Shown here one piece after another: positions 1-7,652 of a stretch of 64,000 nt of DNA; positions within the stretch are counted from its first letter, which is position 1; each line of letters begins with the position of its first letter. The DNA comes from Anaerolineales bacterium (lineage in GTDB: Bacteria > Chloroflexota > Anaerolineae > 4572-78 > J111): the NCBI GenBank assembly GCA_020634855.1, contig JACKAU010000005.1, positions 186,001-250,000 on the forward strand, in the 5' to 3' direction. The notes under the pieces were generated by a model. The model made no database searches and had not been told where the DNA came from. It was given only the letters and a program-made list of their open reading frames with translations. Position numbers and translations under genes: made by a program.

Positions 1-2
1 AC

Positions 3-521
3 GTGGCCGACCATTTGCGAGCCAATATCTTGAGTCCGGACTCGGCTAAATTTATCTCGATGCTGGCGGTTTCGCAAAAAGCCAAAAACATCGTTGAAGT
101 GGGCAGCGGGGTCGGGTACTCGACCTTGTGGTTGGCCTACGCCGCCTCGCTGATCGGCGGCAAGGTGATTGCGTGTGAGATCGATTCGGCCAAAGCTGCC
201 GAAGCCCAGGCGACTATCGAGAAGGCCGAACTGGCCGGTTATGTGGAGCTACTTATCGGTGATGCGCGTGAAACCTTGCGTCATCGGGATGAACCGGTCG
301 ATTTCCTGTTCATCGACGCCGATTTTGGCCAGTACGAAACCTATTTTGATGTCGTCTACAAGCGGATGGGCGTTGGTTCGACGATCGTCGCTGATGATGT
401 GGTAGCCAGTGAAAACGAACTGGCCGATTATACGACCTATGTCCAAAATCACCCCAGCCTGGAAAGTGTGACTCTGCCACTGAGTCACGGGCTGGAATTT
501 ACGGTTAAAACCGCCGAGTGA
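3..521 (+). CDS. Class I SAM-dependent O-methyltransferase (5'-truncated by window edge)
   Basis: The protein has the Rossmann methyltransferase signature: motif I around residues 31-42 (VEVGSGVGYSTL) binds S-adenosylmethionine, an acidic residue follows in CEID, and DFLFIDADFGQY matches the metal/substrate loop of the small O-methyltransferase family (COG4122, YrrM type). The family usually has about 200-220 residues and 172 are visible. The reading frame is open to the window edge, so the first codon (GTG) is probably internal and the true start lies upstream. The substrate cannot be told from sequence. It is followed by a phosphatase-superfamily gene on the same strand after 107 bp. Confidence 0.85.
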   Translation: MADHLRANILSPDSAKFISMLAVSQKAKNIVEVGSGVGYSTLWLAYAASLIGGKVIACEIDSAKAAEAQATIEKAELAGYVELLIGDARETLRHRDEPVDFLFIDADFGQYETYFDVVYKRMGVGSTIVADDVVASENELADYTTYVQNHPSLESVTLPLSHGLEFTVKTAE

Positions 522-628
522 GTCGCCTCGGAAATTGGGTTGTCGCCGGGCAGAACGCCGATTGGCCCGCCGGTCTGATTTTTAGGGCCAGCCAAGTCGG
601 TCAATGGTCCGTTCGGTGCTAGACATAA

Positions 629-1540
629 ATGGCTAAACGAGTCCTGATCATTTTCCTGGATGGCGTTGGGCTTGGCGAAGCGAATGCCGAGGTCAATCCA
701 TTTATGCACGTTAAGATGGCGCGGCTAAAAAAATGGCTGGGCGCCTCGCAACTAACGCGTGAGGCAGCGGGCAGTTCAACCGAGTTGGCGACGCTGCTGG
801 CTGTTGATGCCCAATTGGGTGTGCCGGGACTACCTCAATCGGGGACGGGCCAAACGGCCATTCTGACCGGACTCAACGCTCCGGAGGCCAACGGCGGTCA
901 TTACGGCCCCTACCCCAATCGCAACCTGCGCGATATGCTGGCGACGCACAGCCTCTTTAAGACCCTGCACGATATGGGCCACCCGGTGGCCTATGCCAAC
1001 GCCTACCCCGACCGATTTCTAGATCGCATCCGGCGCGGTAAAGGTCGAACCAGCGCTAATACCAACGCGGCGGTTATGGCCGGTTTACGTTTGCGCAGCC
1101 GGCGCGATCTGGAGCGTGGTCGGGCTGTTCCGGCGATGCTGCACAACGAATTCTGGCCGGAAACGGACGTCGAACTTCCGGCGTTGAATGCATCTCAGGC
1201 CGGCGAGCAGTTAGCCGCACTGGCCCAGGATTACCTACTGACGTTTTTTGAATTTTGGTACTCGGATTGGATAGGCCATAAAATGGATCGCGACCAGTCG
1301 ATTTGGATTTTAGAGCAGCTTGATCAGTTTATTGCCGCCGCGCTGGAGAACGTCGATTTGAATGAAACGCTGGTGCTGGTGGTCAGCGATCACGGTAATT
1401 TTGAGGATTGGACCACCAAAAAACATACCGGCAATCCTTCACTGGCCATTGTGGCCGGTCGGAATGCCGGATTACTCGCGCCCCAGCTTAAAGCGTTAAC
1501 GGATATTAAACCGGTTGTCTCATCCTACATTTTTGAGTAG
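629..1540 (+). CDS. Alkaline-phosphatase-superfamily metalloenzyme (phosphoglycerate-mutase/phosphopentomutase-like)
   Basis: Metal-binding and nucleophile motifs of the alkaline phosphatase superfamily are in order. The N-terminal FLDGVGLGE has the metal ligand D11, SGTGQTAILTG (71-81) carries the Ser/Thr nucleophile region, D213 and H217 lie in YSDWIGHK, D254-H255 in VVSDHGNFED, and H266 in KKHTGNPS. Such proteins hydrolyse or transfer phosphate (phosphomutases, phosphodiesterases). The length of 303 residues suits a compact member without the large cap domain of phosphopentomutase. The substrate is unknown. The gene converges on the FAD-protein gene with one base between the stop codons. 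Confidence 0.8.
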   Translation: MAKRVLIIFLDGVGLGEANAEVNPFMHVKMARLKKWLGASQLTREAAGSSTELATLLAVDAQLGVPGLPQSGTGQTAILTGLNAPEANGGHYGPYPNRNLRDMLATHSLFKTLHDMGHPVAYANAYPDRFLDRIRRGKGRTSANTNAAVMAGLRLRSRRDLERGRAVPAMLHNEFWPETDVELPALNASQAGEQLAALAQDYLLTFFEFWYSDWIGHKMDRDQSIWILEQLDQFIAAALENVDLNETLVLVVSDHGNFEDWTTKKHTGNPSLAIVAGRNAGLLAPQLKALTDIKPVVSSYIFE

Positions 1541-1541
1541 A

Positions 1542-2861
1542 TCAACCCGATTTCTCAAGAATCAAACGGGCGGCACGCCGGCCGATTTCAACCGCGTAAT
1601 TGGTGCCGCGATCCCAGGGATAAACTTGGCTCATGCTGGCCCAGTAGAGGCCGGGGATCGGCGTCTCTAACGGTGGGATGTTACGGCTGTGGTTCACGGG
1701 GGGGATTGGCTGGGCATATTTGGTTCGAAACAGCCAGCTTTTTCTGACCCACTCTTCCTTAAAGTCGGGGTTGAATTTGGTCAGAGCCGGCAGGAAACGG
1801 GCCAGAAGCTCTTCTTTCGTCAGAGAGAAATATTCGTGGTCGGGTTTGAGGTAATCGCCACAGTAGAGAATATGATCGCCGCCGTAATGTTGGTGATCGA
1901 TAAAGTTGGTGTGTTCGACCAAAGCGAGAAAAGGCACGCCCTCGCCTTTGGGCAGGTTGATCCAGTAGTGGTCCTCGGTCAGCCGGTGGTTGAGGGCTAA
2001 GACCATGACCACCGCGCCCATCGACTTGAGTTGGTTAAGGTCGCTTAAGTATTCGCCGGGTAAAGCCGGGATGAGTTTGCCCAGCAGATTGGGCGATACG
2101 GTGGCTAAAACGCGGTCGAAGGTGACGTTTGACGCTTGAGTCGATTGATCCGCGTCGGGCTGAGAATCGATTTGAACGCAAAACTGCCCGTCATCCATGG
2201 GGGCAATGTTAGTAATGCGGGCGTTGAGACAAATTTTAACCCCCTGCTCTTGGACTTTTTGAGTCAAAGCAGTGACAAAGGCTTGAAATCCACCTTTGAA
2301 ATAGCCTAGCTTGAAACTGCGTTTGTGCAGCCGCGCCCACAGCCAGGCCATGTTGACCTCCTGATAGTAATCGCCAAATTTGCCGATGAGCAACGGCTCC
2401 CACACCACTTTGTAGGCTTCCTCACCCATCATCCGCAGCGCCCATTGATGGGCTGTTTCTTTTTCCAACGCTCGCCAATTTTTGGTCAAGCGTAAATAAA
2501 CGGCCACTAACCCAAATCGAATCTTGGCCGGCCAGGACAGCTTGGGAAAAGCCAAAATTCGGGTTGGACTGTCAAAAGGATAGGTTTGGCCGTCGATATA
2601 GAGTGACGTGGTGGGACGGGGAAAAAAGACTTTATCTCGCTGGCCGATTTCAACGATGAGGTCGAGAATATCATCATCGGTTTCAAACCAATGGTGGTAA
2701 AAATATTCCAGATGCCAATCCCACAGATCATCTTTGAAACCGGCGGCCAGCCCCCCGGTAAAGGAAGCGGCCTCAAAAATGGTAACATCGTGGCCCGCTT
2801 TTGATAAATCATAGGCAGCGGACAGACCGGCGATGCCGGCGCCGATAATGGCTACTTTCAT
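1542..2861 (-). CDS. FAD-dependent amine-oxidase/protoporphyrinogen-oxidase-like oxidoreductase
   Basis: The start MKVAIIGAGIAGLSAA is the classic N-terminal GxGxxG FAD-binding fold, followed by an acidic residue (IFEA) and the GG doublet of the FAD/amine oxidase family (SFTGGLAAG). The C-terminal PGLYWASMSQVYPWDRG resembles the second FAD-contact segment near the end of this family. ATG at 2861 is chosen because GAGGAG lies 9 bases upstream and the GxGxxG fold begins immediately; an in-frame start 39 bases upstream would add an unlikely leader. The protein has 439 residues. Relatives include UDP-galactopyranose mutase-like and protoporphyrinogen-oxidase-like proteins, often near lipid or glycan genes. 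The flippase-like gene downstream fits a cell-envelope role, but the substrate is not known. Confidence 0.85.
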   Translation of the reverse strand: MKVAIIGAGIAGLSAAYDLSKAGHDVTIFEAASFTGGLAAGFKDDLWDWHLEYFYHHWFETDDDILDLIVEIGQRDKVFFPRPTTSLYIDGQTYPFDSPTRILAFPKLSWPAKIRFGLVAVYLRLTKNWRALEKETAHQWALRMMGEEAYKVVWEPLLIGKFGDYYQEVNMAWLWARLHKRSFKLGYFKGGFQAFVTALTQKVQEQGVKICLNARITNIAPMDDGQFCVQIDSQPDADQSTQASNVTFDRVLATVSPNLLGKLIPALPGEYLSDLNQLKSMGAVVMVLALNHRLTEDHYWINLPKGEGVPFLALVEHTNFIDHQHYGGDHILYCGDYLKPDHEYFSLTKEELLARFLPALTKFNPDFKEEWVRKSWLFRTKYAQPIPPVNHSRNIPPLETPIPGLYWASMSQVYPWDRGTNYAVEIGRRAARLILEKSG

Positions 2862-3177
2862 TAAAAATATCTCCTCAGACAAAAATAGCCGGGATTGCAA
2901 GATTAAGGTATTTTATACTTTAATCTCCCAATCCCCGCCTTGTCCCTCTCGGTGGATAAATTCTTCTTGGACAACTTATTATAACTTTATAGTCCTTCTT
3001 GTTCCGGCGACGAGTGGCTGAATGACGAAGGCGGGCGAGGGTCCGGCTCGAGTTGCTCGTGTTCCTCGAGTTGCTCTTCAACCTCGTTACCCTACACTGA
3101 ACAAAGGTTCGAAAAAAAGGCGACAGTCGCTATAATAAACTCCAGAAAAGACGACCAAATCTAAGCTGGAGGAAAAA
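2862..3177. other. Intergenic region between FAD oxidoreductase and transposase
   Basis: This is a 316-bp divergent intergenic stretch. It holds the ribosome-binding site of the FAD gene at its left end, a repeated phrase CTCGAGTTGCTC near 3047-3075, and a good ribosome-binding site (GGAGG, 3169-3173) for the transposase. If the IS is complete, its left end should lie here. An A-rich GAAAAAAAGGCGAC at 3110-3123 is weakly similar to the complement of the sequence near 4241-4260, but I could not identify convincing terminal inverted repeats or a target duplication. Confidence 0.4.
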
Positions 3178-4296
3178 ATGAGCGACAGTCGCCGCCGATA
3201 CTATGCCGTGAAAGCCAAACTAGGTCAACTGCTGCCAGAGCAATGGACTGAATGTGAAAGTCGAATGATAAATCTGAGTTTAATGGTCAGCGCCATCCCC
3301 AAGGCCAAGGACTTAACCCAAACGAACTTAGCCGCCGAGATGCCTTTAACGGCCCAGGATAGCAGTTTGGTGCAACGCCAACGCCGCTGGGTCAAGAATG
3401 AACAGCTTGATGAGCGGGTCTGTTATCGTCCGATTATCACGCCTTTGTTGCAAGCCTTGAGCCGGACGACGATCCCGATCATCTTGGACACAACCGAGAT
3501 GGGCGTGAATTGCCATCTGTTAATGGTCGCCGTGGGTTATCAAAGACGAGCCTTACCCTTGGTTTGGCAAGCCGGCGAAGGCAGTCGCGGTCATACCGAT
3601 GGCGACCTGCAAGTGGGCTTATTGAACTATGGTGCCGACCTGTTACCCCAAACTGCCGATGTCATAGTCTTAGGCGATGGGGAATTTGGGCATGTTCAAC
3701 TGCTCACCTGGCTTGCCAGCTTTCATCCAGCTTGGGATTATGGACTGCGGGTTGCCAGCGATACCAAAATTCTGTTTGAGGGCCAATGGCGACGTCTGGA
3801 CAGTTTTGACGTGCGAGCCGGTGAAACTATTTGGTTGGAACAGGTCTATCTGACCCGTCAGGCCGCCTGCGGACCAGTCAATATTTGGCTTACTTGGGAT
3901 ACCAAACACAACCGCTTGGTTCCGATTGTCACCAACTTGAGTTTACCTGATGAAGTTCGCTATTGGTATGGTAAACGACCCTGGATCGAACCCTTGTTTG
4001 GTGATGTTAAAGGACACGGCTTTGATTTACAAACCTGTCGTTTACGTCATCCTGACCGCTTGGATCGCTTGATGTTGGCTGTTTCTTTAGCCTACCTATG
4101 GCTATGCTTTCTAGGATCTGTTGCTATTTTGACGGGTCACGCTAAACTTGTAGACCGTTCTGATCGTCGTGATCGCAGCATTTTTACCATTGGCCGTTTA
4201 TGGCTTAATCGTTTACTAAAACTTGATTGCCCGATCCGGGTTGGCTTTTTTCCTTTTCCTTTTTCTTCTACCATTCCTCCTGCTCGACCTGGTTAG
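3178..4296 (+). mobile_element. IS4-type DDE transposase
   Basis: The 372-residue product has the three catalytic acids of a DDE transposase: D104 in ILDTTEMG, D167 in LGDGEFG, and E271 in PWIEPLFGDVKG. The last lies in an exact Y-x2-R-x3-E-x6-K motif (Y264, R267, E271, K278), diagnostic of the IS4 family. The frame is intact. A GGAGG ribosome-binding site precedes the ATG. The last 29 bp overlap the 3' end of the convergent flippase-like gene, so the final dozen residues (rich in Phe, Ser, Pro) may be read-through into host sequence, and the right end of the element may be very close to or inside that gene. Clear terminal repeats were not found. Confidence 0.85.
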
Positions 4297-5338
4297 TTTT
4301 CTTTAGAACAATTGTCTGATGTAGGGGAACGAGCTCTTCAACAATGTCTTCTTTGGCCTGAACGGCTTTATCGAAATCTTGCCAGCTCAAACTTTCGCGG
4401 ATCATGTAGTAAATGCCCAGTAGGGTGATCGGCAACCACAGCGCGGCGTGCAAGACGAGGGTATAGGCTGCTGCGACTACACCCTCGACGCCAAATACCT
4501 TCAAGATTTCGATACCGGGGCCGTCGAAGGTGCCGATGTAACCGGGCGCTGAGGGCAGGGTGGTGGCCAAATTGACCACACCGTTCATCAGCATCAAGGC
4601 GAAAAAACTGACTGTAAAATCAAAAGCATGCATTAAAAACCAATATTTAATGGTTTCGAGCAGCCAAATAACCACCGAGGTTAAAAATACCATAAAGATA
4701 TCTTTGGGGCTGCTCAGGCTGCTTAATCCCTCCATAAACCGATCGGCCAAAACCAGCAAGGTCGCTCTAAACTTACCGGGGACAAACCGATTGATGCCCC
4801 AGGCATACCATCGGCGGAAGGTTTGGGGCACGGCGGCCATGATCAGAAAGACCAACAACGCGCCAAAGAAGGCCAGACTGGCTAATATGACGGTTTGGCG
4901 TAGCCAATATGGTAGGCCAGGCGCGGTCGGCAGTGCTATAAACACAAATAACAGCATAACCAGGCCGTCGAAGATCCGTTCTACCAGAATGGTGGCGATA
5001 CTGGCGCTCATGCTCACGTCCTCTTTTTTCTTGAGCACGTAAGCCCGGATCACTTCCCCGGCCCGAAACGGATAAACGTTATTGCCCATATAACCGATAA
5101 CCACTACCGGCCACAATGACTTTAAGGAGATCGGTTTTATAGGCCGCAGCAGGTAGTGCCAGCGCCACGTTCTGGCCCAAACGCCGATAAAATAGACGCC
5201 CACGCCAGGTAAGATCCACCAGTAATTGCCGTATCTGGCCACCTGCCAAACCAGGCGCAAATCCAACCCTCGCAGGGCTATAATAAGAAAAAAGGCGCTG
5301 ATGACAGCGCCCACCCAAAATCGCCAACTCTTCAACAT
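4268..5338 (-). CDS. Flippase-like integral membrane protein (UPF0104, LPG-synthase transmembrane-region family)
   Basis: This 356-residue protein has about eight hydrophobic segments and the layout of the lysylphosphatidylglycerol-synthetase transmembrane region family (COG0392). Features seen are RTWRWHYLLRP after the second helix, GYMGNNVYPFRAGEVIRAYVL, and the late glycine-rich LPSAPGYIGTFDGPG. The family includes putative glycolipid flippases and the membrane half of MprF; the catalytic aminoacyl-transferase half of MprF is absent here. It likely acts at the cytoplasmic membrane. The C-terminus (VEQEEW) lies in the segment shared with the convergent transposase, so it may have been altered by the insertion. 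Confidence 0.82.
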   Translation of the reverse strand: MLKSWRFWVGAVISAFFLIIALRGLDLRLVWQVARYGNYWWILPGVGVYFIGVWARTWRWHYLLRPIKPISLKSLWPVVVIGYMGNNVYPFRAGEVIRAYVLKKKEDVSMSASIATILVERIFDGLVMLLFVFIALPTAPGLPYWLRQTVILASLAFFGALLVFLIMAAVPQTFRRWYAWGINRFVPGKFRATLLVLADRFMEGLSSLSSPKDIFMVFLTSVVIWLLETIKYWFLMHAFDFTVSFFALMLMNGVVNLATTLPSAPGYIGTFDGPGIEILKVFGVEGVVAAAYTLVLHAALWLPITLLGIYYMIRESLSWQDFDKAVQAKEDIVEELVPLHQTIVLKKTNQVEQEEW

Positions 5339-5403
5339 ATTTCTATTCTACCATCGAGTGACGATTCGACAAATTAAATCCCTTATTTGGTGGGACATAT
5401 TTG

Positions 5404-5440
5404 AAAAAAAAAGTCGCTACTCGCTGAGTAACGACTTTTT
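5404..5440 (-). terminator. Rho-independent terminator of the SWIM-protein gene
   Basis: On the minus strand a hairpin (AGTCGTTACTC / GAGTAGCGACT) is followed by a run of nine T. It lies about 25 bp past the stop of the SWIM gene and upstream of the flippase-like gene, separating the two transcripts. Confidence 0.85.
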
Positions 5441-5463
5441 TGAGCCTGATTGATTACCCCATA

Positions 5464-5964
5464 TTAGGCAGGAACGGGGATGGCCTCAGCGGTTTCAACC
5501 GCGTCCATGAGCAGTCGCTCAAAGGCCATAACGTGGGAGCAGACGCCCCGGCTGTGGAAGTAGGAGCAGTCGCAGCTCCAAACTCCCTGGTTGTAGTGAA
5601 CATTGTGCTCTTTATGATCGCCTAGGATTGAAGCTTCAAACGATTCAAAGGAAATACGCTCGCGTTCTTGGGCATACATAATGGCTTTTTCAATTTTGCC
5701 GATGATGCCGGAGTCCATCGTATAGGTTACGTCAGCGGGAGTAACGGCACTACCAAGAATGCGTTCGAGGGTCATAATATGAGAGCAGACGCCGTGCCCG
5801 TAGAAGAATTTACAATCACAGGTCCAATGCCCGTGATCGTAGCTTACCCAGTGCGGTTTATGATCGCCCTGAACCACAGCCACAAATTTATCAAAGTGAA
5901 TGCGCTCAGGTTCGCGCGCGTAGAACATCGCTTTTTCAATTTTGCCGATCATACTTGAGTCCAT
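5464..5964 (-). CDS. Tandem SWIM zinc-finger protein
   Basis: The 166-residue protein is an internal duplication: two copies of about 80 residues, each starting IGKIEKA and ending in a SWIM zinc finger. The zinc ligands are C49, C51, C60, H62 in copy one and C131, C133, C142, H144 in copy two (CxCx8CxH). SWIM fingers bind nucleic acid or protein partners. No enzymatic domain is attached, and the short Ala/Pro tail is probably disordered. It has its own terminator and a long upstream region. The function is unknown; a DNA- or RNA-binding accessory role is an inference from the fold alone. Confidence 0.8.
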   Translation of the reverse strand: MDSSMIGKIEKAMFYAREPERIHFDKFVAVVQGDHKPHWVSYDHGHWTCDCKFFYGHGVCSHIMTLERILGSAVTPADVTYTMDSGIIGKIEKAIMYAQERERISFESFEASILGDHKEHNVHYNQGVWSCDCSYFHSRGVCSHVMAFERLLMDAVETAEAIPVPA

Positions 5965-6295
5965 TGATCTGTCTCCTTAAGCTAATTAGATGTACTCAAT
6001 AGTTTGGAATTATGAGATATAACAAAAGAGCACCTCGCAGACAAAATGCACAGGTGCTCAATGGTGGGTGTCTATTTGATTAGATGAGGACTTTAAGCTC
6101 ATAACTACAAGTCTCCTCGGCTACCTTGCCATTATTATTTAGTAAGTATAATCAGCTTTCTAACTATTGTCAATGTTATTTACCATACGGAGTCCCTACG
6201 CTGCTATTGAGAAGCGGCTAAAACACAGCTCACCAGAAGCTTTTTTGGGAAAAATGGGGAAATATGGGTTGGCGGAACGTTAAAAATCGTTTGCA
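5965..6295. other. Intergenic region with hairpin upstream of the SWIM gene
   Basis: This A+T-rich region between the divergent SWIM and lacI-type genes contains an 8-bp perfect inverted repeat, GAGCACCT at 6028-6035 and AGGTGCTC at 6052-6059, about 65-95 bp upstream of the SWIM start. It could be a regulator site or an RNA hairpin. Nothing else was recognised before the LacI operators. Confidence 0.4.
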
Positions 6296-6309
6296 CGGAA
6301 ACGTTTCCG
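6296..6309. promoter_or_regulatory. LacI-family operator O1
   Basis: The perfect 14-bp palindrome CGGAAACGTTTCCG is typical of LacI/GalR-family operators, with the central CG step. It lies just upstream of the -35 box of the regulator promoter. Confidence 0.85.
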
Positions 6310-6325
6310 AATTGAGCGCTGCTTT

Positions 6326-6353
6326 TTGACAAACTACAATTGTGATGTATAAT
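6326..6353 (+). promoter_or_regulatory. Consensus sigma-70 promoter of the LacI-type regulator gene
   Basis: A perfect TTGACA (6326-6331) and a perfect TATAAT (6348-6353) are separated by 16 bp. The expected start of transcription, near 6360, lies immediately before the second operator, so the promoter is bracketed by two operators. This implies strong but repressible autoregulated expression. Confidence 0.85.
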
Positions 6354-6365
6354 CATCCCACTTAA

Positions 6366-6383
6366 AACGGAAACGTTTCCGTT
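6366..6383. promoter_or_regulatory. LacI-family operator O2
   Basis: The perfect 18-bp palindrome AACGGAAACGTTTCCGTT shares its 14-bp core with O1. Centre-to-centre distance is 72 bp (about seven helical turns), which would suit looping by a tetramer or two dimers. Confidence 0.85.
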
Positions 6384-6425
6384 CAGTAGAATTGACGTTG
6401 AGGTCGCGTAACAGAGAGGTTAAAT

Positions 6426-7433
6426 GTGCCTGCCACTATACATGACGTTGCAAAGAAAGCAAAGGTCGGTATAGGAACCGTATCAAGTGTGTTGAATAAC
6501 AGCCGTCCGGTAAATGAAGAAACACGCAAACGGGTTTTGGCTGCTATTGCCGAACTCGATTTTGTACCCAATTCTACCGGACGTCGTCTCTCCTTAGGCA
6601 AAACGCACATGATAGGGGTGGTAATTCCCTACTTTAGTACTCCCGCCCAGGTTGAACGCCTGCGTGGCGCAATGTCTGTCCTCGCCGAGAGCGACTACGA
6701 TGTTAGCCTCTTTACTGTAGAAACAGCCTCTCAACGTAAAAAAATTCTCGAAACGGTACCCCATCGGGGCCGAATTGATGGTTTAGTTATCTTTTCCCTC
6801 AATCCTACAGAAGAAGACCTTTATCACATTATCCAAAAAAATGTACCAACCGTTTTAGTTGAAGCCAAACATCCGAATTTGCATAATATTCATCTTGATG
6901 ATGTAGCGGCGGCTCGAGAAGCCGTAAACTACCTCATTGGACTCGGTCATCAAAAAATTGGCTTTATTAGTGACGCTTTAAATGACTCATTTGGGTCGCA
7001 TTTTAGCCGCAATCGCTACAAAGGGTACTGCCAAGCCCTAAAAAAGGTAGGTATTCCCATCAACCCCAATTATCATCAACAAGGTAAAGTCACCCGCGAA
7101 ACAGCCCGGCAAATGACCCTGTCTCTATTAAAATTGCCGGAGCCGCCCACGGCTATCTTTGCCTACAGCGATGTTCAGGCTTTAGGGGTGCTGGAAGCGG
7201 CCCGTGATCTAAACGTTGATGTACCTAATCAGTTATCGATTATTGGCTACGACGACATTGAAATTGCTTATTTTGCTCGATTAACAACCGTTCGCCAACA
7301 ACTTTACGAGTCAGGGGTGAAAGGGGTTCAGCTTCTATTTGAAGTGATGAACAATCCGGAGATGCCCCTTAAATGTATTCAACTCCCAACTCAACTTGTG
7401 GTTCGCCAAACGACTGCCCCACCCCCAGGTTAA
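6426..7433 (+). CDS. LacI/GalR-family transcriptional repressor
   Basis: The N-terminal helix-turn-helix (TIHDVAKKAKVGIGTVSSVL, residues 4-23) and hinge helix (RKRVLAAIAELDFVPN) are canonical for LacI. The remaining 275 residues form a periplasmic-binding-protein-like sugar sensor (IGVVIPYF, DGLVIFSLN, SIIGYDDIE). The start is GTG at 6426, with AGAGAGG 7 bases upstream; an ATG two bases earlier is out of frame. Two matching palindromic operators flank its own promoter. The sugar ABC transporter directly downstream is the likely regulon, although no copy of the operator was seen immediately before that gene. The effector is probably an oligosaccharide or alpha-glucoside (inference). Confidence 0.92.
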   Translation: MPATIHDVAKKAKVGIGTVSSVLNNSRPVNEETRKRVLAAIAELDFVPNSTGRRLSLGKTHMIGVVIPYFSTPAQVERLRGAMSVLAESDYDVSLFTVETASQRKKILETVPHRGRIDGLVIFSLNPTEEDLYHIIQKNVPTVLVEAKHPNLHNIHLDDVAAAREAVNYLIGLGHQKIGFISDALNDSFGSHFSRNRYKGYCQALKKVGIPINPNYHQQGKVTRETARQMTLSLLKLPEPPTAIFAYSDVQALGVLEAARDLNVDVPNQLSIIGYDDIEIAYFARLTTVRQQLYESGVKGVQLLFEVMNNPEMPLKCIQLPTQLVVRQTTAPPPG

Positions 7434-7652
7434 TGGTAAGAGTGGGCGCGTTTGTAAGATGTAATCTCCATAGAGGAGGTAAAGGTATTCACTATAAATT
7501 AATGTCTCTCAATTGATTAAATTTTAGTGATAACAGCCTAGAAACACTGTGTGGTTAAGGAGGTGGAGTCACAAAAGCTTTATCAGCGCTTAAAAGGTCG
7601 TTTTGTTATTTAACTAAATGTTCAACTTTAGTAAGGAGGAAAAGATTTAATA

